Source: Methyloceanibacter sp. (lineage in GTDB: Bacteria; Pseudomonadota; Alphaproteobacteria; Rhizobiales; Methyloligellaceae). From it: 16,227 nt of DNA. Position 1 is the first letter of the stretch, and every line of letters starts with the position of its first letter. A program made the translations under genes and the position numbers. Positions 1 to 6,350 of the stretch are shown in pieces. Below the pieces are notes generated by a model, which was given only the letters and a program-made list of their open reading frames with translations, ran no database searches and was not told the origin of the DNA. The stretch lies in contig JAENXG010000027.1 of NCBI GenBank assembly GCA_016649675.1, positions 1 to 16,227 on the forward strand, read 5' to 3'.

Positions 1-817
1 GCGGGCGCTCGTCCGCTCGGCCCGTCTCCTTCTCCACGATCGAGGCGAGGATCACCGCCTCTTCCGGCGTCGTCACCACGATGTCTGGGTCGCGATCTTC
101 CCAAACCTTGGCGAGGAACTTCGCTTGCTCGGACTGCATGCGCTCGATGATGTCGGCGCGCGTGTCGTTGCGGCCGAACTTGTAAGTATCGGGAAGCAGC
201 GTGCCTTCGGCGGGAATTGCGGCGATCTCGCCATGCAAATCCGGATTGGCCCTGATCTTCTCCACGATCTGCTGGCTGGTTAGCCCCTCAGCCAGCGTGA
301 CCTTGTGCTCGATCGACTTGCCTTCGACCAGCGTATCGAGCACCTGCCGCATGCTCGCATATTTGCTGAACTCGTACTCGCCAGCTTTGAGGCTGCCCTG
401 CCCCTTCAGATACATGAAATAGAGAATGCTGGTCATGAAGATACGCCGGTCGGCGATCACGCCGTCGCGTTCGAGCCGCTCGGCGATGGCGCTCACGCCG
501 TCGCCCTTCGGAATGGCGAACACGGTCGAAGTGGCGAGCGGACCCGGCTGGTCAAACTGGACCCTGACCCAATAGAAAACGGCCACGGCCACACAAGCCA
601 ACAGAAAGAAGAAGGTGAAAAGGCCGTCGAGCATCCTGAGGAACGGATGCGGGTCGGGCTCGGGCGCCTCCCGCTCCGGCGGATCGGGCGGACGCGTCGG
701 CTCAAGCGCTTCGGTTGGGCTGCGGGGGAGCACTGCGAGCTGACGGCCGGCGGGGCCAGCTAAAATAAGCTCGTCATTGTCGTTAGCCGTCGACGGAAAG
801 CCGCTGGTCGAAGACAT
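1..817 (-). CDS. mltG: Endolytic murein transglycosylase MltG, 3' end beyond window
   Basis: Inner-membrane lytic transglycosylase that cuts nascent peptidoglycan strands and so helps end glycan polymerisation. About 272 codons are present and the C-terminus lies beyond the left edge. From the ATG at 815-817 the protein opens with a proline- and acid-rich cytoplasmic stretch of about 60 residues, then one membrane segment (about residues 65-83, rich in F, L, V and A), then the periplasmic YceG-like domain. A typical LKAGEYEF stretch is readable near 360-400, and the catalytic-site motif ASIVEKET falls at about 20-45, its first Glu being residue 262. No clear Shine-Dalgarno precedes 817. A second ATG at 634 (residue 62) would give a protein starting at the membrane segment. 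It follows fabF on the same strand after 157 bases, the usual alphaproteobacterial neighbourhood. Family assignment is firm; the exact start is less so. Confidence 0.93.
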   Translation of the reverse strand, partial: MSSTSGFPSTANDNDELILAGPAGRQLAVLPRSPTEALEPTRPPDPPEREAPEPDPHPFLRMLDGLFTFFFLLACVAVAVFYWVRVQFDQPGPLATSTVFAIPKGDGVSAIAERLERDGVIADRRIFMTSILYFMYLKGQGSLKAGEYEFSKYASMRQVLDTLVEGKSIEHKVTLAEGLTSQQIVEKIRANPDLHGEIAAIPAEGTLLPDTYKFGRNDTRADIIERMQSEQAKFLAKVWEDRDPDIVVTTPEEAVILASIVEKETGRADERP

Positions 818-867
818 GGCTAACAAGCCCCGCGCGCAGAAACCCCAACCACTTGAAGTCGAAATAT

Positions 868-886
868 GGCGAAAGGGAGGTTCGCC
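868..886 (-). terminator. Possible weak terminator or attenuator hairpin between fabF and mltG
   Basis: A perfect 6-bp inverted repeat (GGCGAA / TTCGCC, 7-base loop) lies in the 157-base gap between fabF and mltG. On the minus strand it is followed by ATATTTCG, which is only a poor T-tract, so termination would be partial at best. Nothing else in this gap stands out. Confidence 0.2.
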
Positions 887-974
887 GATTCTAAGCGAAA
901 ACGGAGACGTGGCTGCCCTTGTTCCATGTCTGACAGGAGGCGTGCTGCAGCCGACAAGCACAAGCGGCCTTGGA

Positions 975-2240
975 TCAGGCGTCGCAGCGGCGGAGGATCA
1001 GCGAGGCGTTCGTGCCGCCAAAGCCGAAGGAATTGGAGAGCACAGTGTCGATGGTCCGGCGTCTCGCCTGATGAGGCACGAGGTCCATGGCCGTCGCCAC
1101 CGAGGGATTGTCGAGATTGAGAGTGGGAGGCGCCAAGTTGTCGCGGATGGCAAGCACAGAGAAGATCGCCTCGACCGCACCGGCCGCTCCGAGCAGATGG
1201 CCGATGGCCGATTTCGTCGACGACATAGAGACCTTGCCGGCGGCGTTGCCGAACAGCCGTTCGACTGCGGCAAGCTCAATCTCGTCGCCCATCGGCGTCG
1301 AGGTGCCATGGGCGTTGATGTAGTCGATATCGGCGGGGTCGATGCCGGCACGTTTCACGGCCGCGACCATGCAGCGATAGGCGCCGTCGCCGTCCTCGGC
1401 GGGGGCGGTGATGTGGAAGGCATCGCCGGAGAGCCCATAACCGATGATCTCGGCATAGATCTTCGCGCCACGTGCCTTGGCGTGCTCAAGCGCCTCGACC
1501 ACCACGACGCCCGCCCCCTCCCCCATGACGAAGCCGTCACGGTCGCGGTCATAAGGACGCGAGGCGCGCTGGGGTTGATCGTTGAAATTGGTGGAGAGCG
1601 CGCGGCAGGCGGCAAAGCCCGCGATGGCCAGCCGGCAGACCGGCGATTCGGTGCCGCCTGCCAGCATCACGTCGGCATCGCCGAGCGCAACAAGCCGCGA
1701 GGCGTCCCCGATTGCGTGCGCACCCGTAGAGCAGGCGGTGACGACGGCGTGGTTCGGACCTTTGAGGCCATGCTCGATGGAGACATAGCCCGCGGCAAGA
1801 TTGATCAGGCGTCCGGGGATGAAGAAAGGGCTCACCCGGCGCGGACCCTTCTCGGCAAACAACAGCGAGGTCTTCTCGATGCCTTGCAGGCCGCCGATGC
1901 CGGAGCCGATCAAGACGCCGGTGCGGATCTGGTCCTCGTAAGCGGTAGGCTTCCAGCCGGAATCGTTCAGCGCCTGGGTGGCGGCACCCATGGCGAAAAT
2001 GATGAAATCGTCGACCTTCCGCTGCTCTTTCGGCTCCATCCATTCGTTCGGATTGAAGGTGCCGTCAGAGCCGTCGCCACGCGGGACCTGGCAGGCGATC
2101 TGGCAGGAGAGATCATCGACCTCGAAACTCTCGATGCGGCGCGCAGCGTTGCGGCCTGAGGTCAGGCGCTCCCACACGGTCTCGTACCCGCAGCCGAGCG
2201 GCGAGACGAGACCCAGGCCTGTGATGACGACACGTCGCAT
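975..2240 (-). CDS. fabF: 3-oxoacyl-[acyl-carrier-protein] synthase II (KAS II)
   Basis: Condensing enzyme of type II fatty-acid synthesis: it takes an acyl group onto its cysteine and joins it to malonyl-ACP with loss of CO2. The 421-residue length is normal for FabF. The thiolase-fold landmarks are all present: nucleophile Cys170 in TACSTGAH, His311 in NAHGTSTPMGD, Lys343 and His348 in STKSAIGHLLGAAGA, and the glycine-rich GFGGTN at 406-411 near the C-terminus. The start MRRVVITGLG is the standard beginning of the family, with a loose GAGGA about 15 bases upstream. It lies 95 bases downstream of acpP, whose product is its substrate carrier, and is probably co-transcribed with it. The Cys-His-His triad marks it as a KAS I/II enzyme and not the KAS III (FabH) type; the FabF-versus-FabB call rests on length and the acpP linkage. 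Confidence 0.97.
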   Translation of the reverse strand: MRRVVITGLGLVSPLGCGYETVWERLTSGRNAARRIESFEVDDLSCQIACQVPRGDGSDGTFNPNEWMEPKEQRKVDDFIIFAMGAATQALNDSGWKPTAYEDQIRTGVLIGSGIGGLQGIEKTSLLFAEKGPRRVSPFFIPGRLINLAAGYVSIEHGLKGPNHAVVTACSTGAHAIGDASRLVALGDADVMLAGGTESPVCRLAIAGFAACRALSTNFNDQPQRASRPYDRDRDGFVMGEGAGVVVVEALEHAKARGAKIYAEIIGYGLSGDAFHITAPAEDGDGAYRCMVAAVKRAGIDPADIDYINAHGTSTPMGDEIELAAVERLFGNAAGKVSMSSTKSAIGHLLGAAGAVEAIFSVLAIRDNLAPPTLNLDNPSVATAMDLVPHQARRRTIDTVLSNSFGFGGTNASLILRRCDA

Positions 2241-2335
2241 CGCGCTTTCGCGTGATCCTCGCGGGACCCTGTTGTCGAGCCGTAAGGGCTAACGTTTGTC
2301 ACGACGGGCGGCGTGAGCTCCCGCGCGAAGTCGCG

Positions 2336-2575
2336 TCAAGCGGCTGTATTCTTCTCCAGGAACTTCACGGCATCGCCGACGGTGAGGATGGTCTCTGCGG
2401 CATCGTCAGGGATCTCGCAGCCAAACTCCTCCTCGAACGCCATGACCAGCTCGACGGTATCGAGGCTGTCGGCTCCAAGGTCGTCGATGAAGCTCGCATT
2501 CTCGGTGACCTTGTCGGCCTCCACCCCGAGATGCTCCACCACGATCTTCTTTACGCGCTCCGAGATATCGCTCAT
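2336..2575 (-). CDS. acpP: Acyl carrier protein
   Basis: Small acidic carrier that holds growing acyl chains on a phosphopantetheine arm. It is 79 residues, the family norm, with the attachment site Ser37 in the classic GADSLDTVEL motif and an acidic helix II after it (EEEFGCEIPDD). The start MSDISERVKK is typical, and GTGAGGCGG just upstream can act as ribosome binding site. It sits between fabG and fabF, which act on its thioesters. The 256-base upstream gap carries a candidate promoter, consistent with the strong separate expression usual for this gene. Confidence 0.98.
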   Translation of the reverse strand: MSDISERVKKIVVEHLGVEADKVTENASFIDDLGADSLDTVELVMAFEEEFGCEIPDDAAETILTVGDAVKFLEKNTAA

Positions 2576-2680
2576 TTCCGCCTCACCGTCCCTTGCTTAT
2601 CAGTCCACAGGCCTCGCACGTCCCCCCGAGCTGCGGCTCACGGCCTCATGCACCCCCGAGCGGTAAGTTTATTAAGAGGG

Positions 2681-2709
2681 TTGATCGCGGTGGGATTGTC
2701 GTTTGTCAA
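2681..2709 (-). promoter_or_regulatory. Candidate acpP promoter
   Basis: On the minus strand a perfect TTGACA (2704-2709) is followed after 17 bases by a weak -10 candidate, GATCAA (2681-2686). Transcription from here would give acpP a leader of about 100 bases. The -35 is convincing; the -10 is a poor match, so the call depends mainly on position within the long gap before acpP. Confidence 0.4.
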
Positions 2710-2796
2710 GCCCCCACGGAGCGGCCGCTTGGGTAGCATACTTTACGCGACTTTGCCAGAAGCCCTCACCCAGGGAAAAACGCTTGCCAAATTTGC

Positions 2797-2812
2797 TGAA
2801 GCCGTTGCTTCA
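2797..2812 (-). terminator. Small hairpin just after fabG
   Basis: TGAAGC and GCTTCA form a perfect 6-bp stem with a 4-base loop about 20 bases beyond the fabG stop. The following minus-strand sequence is AT-rich but reaches a run of five T only about 16 bases later. It could be a weak terminator that separates fabD-fabG transcription from acpP, or simply chance. Confidence 0.22.
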
Positions 2813-2831
2813 AGTCTTTGCCGCTCAAGGC

Positions 2832-3569
2832 TTACACCATGACCATACCGCCATTCACATGCACCGTCTCGCCCGTGATGTAGGAAGCCTCGTTGCTAGC
2901 GAGGAAGACCACGGCGGCCGCAACGTCTTCGGGCTTCCCGAACGTCTGCACCGGGATGGCGGCGGCAATAGCCTCGACTTGCTTCGGCGTCAAGGCATCG
3001 GTCATGGGCGTCGAGATGAAGCCCGGCGAGATGGCATTGGCGGTGATGCCCCGGCTTGCCACCTCGCGGGCAAGCGATTTCGTCATGCCCACCAAGCCGG
3101 CCTTGGAGGCGGCGTAGTTCGGTTGACCCGGGTTCCCCAGCACACCGCTGATCGAAGCGATATTGACGATGCGGCCGTAACGGCGGCGCATCATGTTGCG
3201 CAAGATGCCGCGGGTGAGCACGAACACCGAGGTGAGGTTGACGGCGATGACGTCGTCCCATTCCTCGTCCTTCATGCGCATGAAGAGGTTGTCATGGGTG
3301 ATGCCGGCATTGTTGACGAGGATGTCGACTTGGCCGAGCGCCTTCTCTGCACTCTCGGGGAGCTTGGCCACCGCCGGCCGGTCGCGGAGATCGCAAGGGA
3401 GCACGAAGACGCGTGAGCCGAGCTCGGAAGCCAGCGCCTCGAGGCGCTCGGCCCTTGTGCCCGAGATCGCGACACTGGCGCCTTGCCCGTGCAGGGCCTT
3501 GGCTATGGCGCCGCCGATCCCGCCGCTGGCACCGGTGACGAGCGCCCCCTTCCCTGTCAGATCAAACAT
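2832..3569 (-). CDS. fabG: 3-oxoacyl-[acyl-carrier-protein] reductase
   Basis: NADPH-dependent short-chain dehydrogenase that reduces 3-ketoacyl-ACP in the fatty-acid cycle. The 245 residues carry the cofactor motif TGASGGIG (12-19), the NNAG motif (86-89), Asn111, and the catalytic Ser139, Tyr152 and Lys156 in the YAASK context. The C-terminal VNGGM is typical of FabG. The reading frame stays open for 29 codons upstream, but the ATG at 3567-3569 (MFDLTGKG) is chosen because AAGGAG stands 7 bases before it and because a longer form would extend into fabD. It starts 16 bases after the fabD stop, so the two are translated from one message. Its position between fabD and acpP separates it from other SDR reductases. 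Confidence 0.96.
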   Translation of the reverse strand: MFDLTGKGALVTGASGGIGGAIAKALHGQGASVAISGTRAERLEALASELGSRVFVLPCDLRDRPAVAKLPESAEKALGQVDILVNNAGITHDNLFMRMKDEEWDDVIAVNLTSVFVLTRGILRNMMRRRYGRIVNIASISGVLGNPGQPNYAASKAGLVGMTKSLAREVASRGITANAISPGFISTPMTDALTPKQVEAIAAAIPVQTFGKPEDVAAAVVFLASNEASYITGETVHVNGGMVMV

Positions 3570-3576
3570 ACGAGAT

Positions 3577-3582
3577 CTCCTT
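3577..3582 (-). promoter_or_regulatory. Ribosome binding site fixing the fabG start
   Basis: AAGGAG on the minus strand ends 7 bases before the ATG at 3569. It fixes the start of fabG at MFDLTGKG and not at an upstream in-frame codon. Confidence 0.75.
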
Positions 3583-3585
3583 GTG

Positions 3586-4527
3586 CTAGGGGCCGAGAGA
3601 AGCCACGGCGGCTTCGAGCTCTTCGGGCGTGCCAACGCTGCGCGCCTCGATCCCATCGAAACGCCGGGCGATGCCCGTCAGGACGCGCCCCGCGCCCACT
3701 TCATAGACGGTGTCGACGCCGTTTGCCTTGAGATAGAGCATCGTCTCCCGCCATCTGACCATCCCCGTCACCTGCTCGACGAGCCGGGCGCGAATGGCCT
3801 CAGGATCTGAGATCGGCAGGGCGAGCACGTTGGCGATCAGAGGAACCGCCGGGACTTTGATCTCCACCGCTTGCAGAGCCTTGCGCATCACCTCGGCGGC
3901 AGGCTGCATCAGCGCACAATGGAAGGGTGCGCTCACCGGCAGGAGCACGGCGCGGCGCGCGCCGAATTTGGGTGCAAGGGCCACGGCGCGCTCGATCGCG
4001 GCCTTCGCGCCCGAGATCACCACCTGCCCGGGCGCATTGTCGTTCGCCGCTTCGCATACCGCCCCTTCAGCCGCGGCCTTGGCAAGCTCCTGCGCTTGGG
4101 CGAGATCGGCGCCGAGCAGCGCCGCCATCGCCCCCTCGCCCACAGGTACCGCCTCCTGCATGGCGCGGCCACGCGTCTTGAGAAGCCGCGCCGTGTCGGC
4201 AAGGCTGAGCGCGCCGGCAGCCGCAAGCGCCGAATATTCGCCAAGCGAGTGGCCGGCGACGTAAGCGGCGCGGTCCTCGAGCTTGAGCCCCTTCTCGCCC
4301 AGCACCCGGATCGCCGCCAACGAGACCGCCATCAGTGCTGGTTGCGCGTTCTCGGTGAGCGTGAGCTCGTTTTCAGGCCCTTCCCACATCAGGCGCGACA
4401 GACTCTGTCCAAGGGCCGCGTCGACCTCATCGAAGACGGCGCGCGCCGCTGGATAGGATTTGGCAAGCTCGGCCCCCATGCCGACGGCTTGGCTTCCCTG
4501 GCCAGGAAAAATGAAGGCGATGCTCAT
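3586..4527 (-). CDS. fabD: Malonyl-CoA:ACP transacylase
   Basis: Transfers the malonyl group from CoA to acyl carrier protein, supplying the two-carbon donor for FabF. The 313 residues match the family length. Motifs include PGQGSQ (8-13), the nucleophile elbow GHSLG with Ser94, Arg119 for the malonyl carboxylate, and His203 in VSAPFHC. The ATG at 4525-4527 (MSIAFIFPGQ) is chosen because other FabD proteins begin within a few residues of the PGQGSQ motif; it has no clear Shine-Dalgarno. A TTG at 4593 would add 22 residues unlike the family. It is the first gene of the minus-strand cluster and is divergent from the gene at 4743. Confidence 0.95.
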   Translation of the reverse strand: MSIAFIFPGQGSQAVGMGAELAKSYPAARAVFDEVDAALGQSLSRLMWEGPENELTLTENAQPALMAVSLAAIRVLGEKGLKLEDRAAYVAGHSLGEYSALAAAGALSLADTARLLKTRGRAMQEAVPVGEGAMAALLGADLAQAQELAKAAAEGAVCEAANDNAPGQVVISGAKAAIERAVALAPKFGARRAVLLPVSAPFHCALMQPAAEVMRKALQAVEIKVPAVPLIANVLALPISDPEAIRARLVEQVTGMVRWRETMLYLKANGVDTVYEVGAGRVLTGIARRFDGIEARSVGTPEELEAAVASLGP

Positions 4528-4564
4528 GCGCGGGATGAGTTTGGCAATGATGGAAAGAGCGGCC

Positions 4565-4593
4565 AAAGACACTGTTTCAATCTTGGCTGTCAA
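4565..4593 (-). promoter_or_regulatory. Weak candidate fabD promoter
   Basis: A perfect minus-strand TTGACA (4588-4593) precedes fabD, but the hexamer 17 bases on is GTCTTT, a poor -10. If used, the leader would be about 25-30 bases and would support the ATG at 4527 as the start. The same -35 hexamer appears before acpP. Confidence 0.25.
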
Positions 4594-4742
4594 GGCGGCC
4601 TCAAGCTAAAGCCGCCCGGACCGAGCGGCAGAACCGCGCAAGGAGGCGGCGGGCCAAAAAGATAACGCTCCCCGCAAACCCCGCATGCTAGAAGAGGGCG
4701 CTCAAGGCAGACCTGAATTACGGACTTGCAAGGGAGACACGC

Positions 4743-5219
4743 ATGAAACGTCCAATCCTGATCGGCGCCATGATCGCATCTGCCGCGGTGATGACCGCAA
4801 GCTTGCCGCTTCTTGCCGCCGATCCGCAGCCCTGGCCCTGGAAGTCGAAGCTGCCGCCTGATCCCGCGCTTGTTGGGCTCGCCTCGGTCGAGAGCGTGAC
4901 GGTCGTCATCAATAAGTCGAACCCGCCGACCGTCGCCATCACGGTAAACGCCTCGGCGCCAACGCCGGCTTTCAGCGAGTTCCAGCTGACACCGCGCATG
5001 GGCGACCCCAAGGACACCATTTTCGCCTTCGATGCCAAAGGGCGCCCGCCTCAGGTGGCTGCCCAGGTGATCACGCCGGTAACCTTCAGCATCGAATACA
5101 CCGATGCGCCGATCGACAAGGTGGGTGTGATCGAGGTCTACGGCCAAGGCAATTGCACGGCGTTCAACGTGACCGAGAACAAAGCGGCGGAGTGCACGTC
5201 CAAATCCACCCCGCAATAG
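4743..5219 (+). CDS. Unrecognised exported protein, probably periplasmic
   Basis: I do not recognise this 158-residue protein. It begins MKRP followed by a hydrophobic stretch (about residues 5-25) ending LPLLAAD, a good signal peptide with probable cleavage near residue 26. The mature part starts with a Trp/Pro-rich piece (WPWKSK, 31-36) and continues with alternating hydrophobic strands (VESVTVVIN, TVAITVNA, VTFSIEYT, KVGVIEVYG) that suggest a small beta-sandwich. Its only two cysteines, Cys138 and Cys151, are in the mature part near the C-terminus and could form a disulphide. There is no lipobox, later membrane segment or catalytic motif. A GGGAG ribosome site is 7-8 bases before the ATG. 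It is divergent from fabD and followed directly by a hairpin, so it is probably transcribed alone. That it is a real gene is likely; its function is unknown. Confidence 0.8.
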   Translation: MKRPILIGAMIASAAVMTASLPLLAADPQPWPWKSKLPPDPALVGLASVESVTVVINKSNPPTVAITVNASAPTPAFSEFQLTPRMGDPKDTIFAFDAKGRPPQVAAQVITPVTFSIEYTDAPIDKVGVIEVYGQGNCTAFNVTENKAAECTSKSTPQ

Positions 5220-5262
5220 CCGGCGAAGCTTGCTCTTCTACCCTTCGCCTACCCTTCGCCGG
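5220..5262 (+). terminator. Hairpin with duplicated 3' arm after the exported-protein gene
   Basis: Immediately after the stop codon, CCGGCGAAG (5220-5228) is perfectly complementary to CTTCGCCGG (5254-5262). An exact tandem duplication of the 11-mer TACCCTTCGCC (5239-5249 and 5250-5260) gives a second, shorter 3' arm, so two alternative hairpins are possible. No T-tract follows, only TCTTGC, so rho-independent termination is uncertain. It ends just before the rpsF -35. Confidence 0.4.
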
Positions 5263-5264
5263 TC

Positions 5265-5292
5265 TTGCAAAGGCCGCGCGAAAGCTTATAAG
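5265..5292 (+). promoter_or_regulatory. Promoter of the rpsF operon
   Basis: TTGCAA (5265-5270) and TATAAG (5287-5292) are separated by 16 bases, a good match to a housekeeping sigma-70 promoter. It lies about 185 bases before rpsF and gives the ribosomal message a leader of roughly 175 bases. Confidence 0.62.
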
Positions 5293-5298
5293 ACCGCC

Positions 5299-5475
5299 AC
5301 CAGCAACTGCTTCGGTCGGAGGCTGAACGGAGGGCTGCTCAAGTAAATTGGGCGGCAGGCGTCAAGGCGTCGCCCTCCCGTGTCTCCGCTCTCAAGGGTC
5401 GTCTCTTGGGCCTTTCCTTCTAAAGCGCCCATGTAGAGGCTTAGCGCCGGAGCAAACGAAGAAGGAAAGCATTCC
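5299..5475 (+). promoter_or_regulatory. Long rpsF leader, possible S6:S18 autoregulatory region
   Basis: The predicted transcript has about 175 untranslated bases before rpsF. It contains a stem of GGGCGGC (5350-5356) with GTCGCCC (5369-5375, one G-T pair), and a GC-rich stretch with GCGCCGG near 5440-5455. In many bacteria the S6:S18 pair represses its own operon by binding a leader structure with a bulged CCG. I cannot confirm that fold by eye; length and operon content are the argument. Confidence 0.3.
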
Positions 5476-6006
5476 ATGTCTCTCTACGAGCATGTGTTTT
5501 TGGCGCGGCAGGACATCTCCGCCCAGCAGGTCGAGGCTCTTGTGCTGAGCTTCCGCACGATCCTCGAGGAGCGCGGCGGCACGGTCGGCAAGACCGAATA
5601 TTGGGGCGTGAAGTCGCTCGCCTACCGTATCAAGAAGAACCGCAAGGCCCACTATACGCTGATGAATCTCGACGCGCCGCACGAGGCCGTGGCCGAGTTC
5701 GAGCGCCAGATGCGCCTGTCCACCGACATCATCCGTTTCCTCACGGTCAAGGTCGACGAGCACGACGCGGGACCGTCGGCGATGATGCGCCGTGCCGACC
5801 GCGACGAGCGTGATGGCGGCCGTGGCGATCGTGGTGACCGCGACCGTGGCGATCGGGGAGACAGAGGCGATCGTGGCGATCGCGGCCGCGGCGGCGGACC
5901 CCGACGCGACTTCCGGGACCGCGACCGCGAGCATACGCCGCGGGAAGCGCGCGGGCCGGTCGAGGTTGAGAGCGCGGCTCCCGTCGAAGCCGAGGAGAAC
6001 TCCTGA
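5476..6006 (+). CDS. rpsF: 30S ribosomal protein S6 with Arg/Asp/Gly-rich tail
   Basis: Protein of the 30S platform that binds 16S rRNA together with S18. Residues 1-95 are the ordinary S6 ferredoxin-like fold (MSLYEHVFLARQD, then GVKSLAYRIKKNRKAHY and MRLSTDIIRFLTVKV). A further 75-80 residues form a charged low-complexity tail: repeated G-D-R units at about 114-140, then R/D-rich sequence and a final acidic E/V/A stretch. C-terminal extensions of S6 are common in alphaproteobacteria, but their role is not established. AAGGAAAG precedes the ATG. Its stop overlaps the start of rpsR by one base, indicating translational coupling of the two partners. Confidence 0.96.
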   Translation: MSLYEHVFLARQDISAQQVEALVLSFRTILEERGGTVGKTEYWGVKSLAYRIKKNRKAHYTLMNLDAPHEAVAEFERQMRLSTDIIRFLTVKVDEHDAGPSAMMRRADRDERDGGRGDRGDRDRGDRGDRGDRGDRGRGGGPRRDFRDRDREHTPREARGPVEVESAAPVEAEENS

Positions 6007-6251
6007 TGAGCATGACGCAAGTCCAGGCGCGCCGTCCCTTTTATCGCCGGCGCAAGACCTGCCCGTTCTCGGGCGATAAGGCGCCGAAGATCGACTACAA
6101 GGACGTGAAGCTGCTGCAGCGCTACGTATCGGAGCGCGGCAAGATGGTGCCGAGCCGCATCACCGCCGTTTCCGCCAAGAAGCAGCGCGAACTCGCTCGT
6201 GCCATCAAGCGCGCGCGGTTCCTCGGCCTTCTGCCGTACCTTATTCAGTAA
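6006..6251 (+). CDS. rpsR: 30S ribosomal protein S18
   Basis: Small basic 30S protein, the partner of S6. The 81 residues include the family core: RRPFYRRRKTCPFSG near the N-terminus, then IDYKDVKLLQRYVSERGKMVPSRIT, and the C-terminal LARAIKRARFLGLLPY. The first ATG (6006-6008) overlaps the rpsF TGA as TGATG. A second ATG at 6012 would remove two residues and is equally possible; the overlap favours the first. Only one cysteine is present, in the KTCPFSG segment. Confidence 0.97.
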   Translation: MSMTQVQARRPFYRRRKTCPFSGDKAPKIDYKDVKLLQRYVSERGKMVPSRITAVSAKKQRELARAIKRARFLGLLPYLIQ

Positions 6252-6269
6252 CGGAGTTCAGGCGCTAAA

Positions 6270-6291
6270 GCTTGAGCTTTGGGCTCTAAGC
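6270..6291 (+). terminator. Hairpin between rpsR and the DUF2232 gene
   Basis: GCTTGAGC (6270-6277) pairs with GCTC-T-AAGC (6283-6291) to give an 8-bp stem with a single bulged T and a 5-base loop. No T-tract follows, so it is more likely a processing or attenuation structure than a full terminator within the ribosomal operon. Confidence 0.3.
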
Positions 6292-6350
6292 AAAGTTGGG
6301 GTGGGATCTGCTCTCCCCTAACCGCTCTTTAGGAGGCGGGACAGCTCGTC

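Noticed and set aside
777..2159. A 460-codon plus-strand open frame opposite fabF
   Set aside because: It is the shadow of the fabF frame in high-GC DNA; the minus-strand frame carries all KAS motifs while the plus-strand protein is Arg/Gly-rich with no recognisable domain.
2241..2335. The acpP-fabF gap considered for a terminator
   Set aside because: Several 3-4 bp GC stems occur but none is followed by a T-run; the genes probably share a transcript.
5827..5893. Repeated GGCGATCG units considered as a CRISPR-like or regulatory repeat
   Set aside because: They lie in frame in the rpsF tail and encode Gly-Asp-Arg units; spacing is irregular and there are no spacers.
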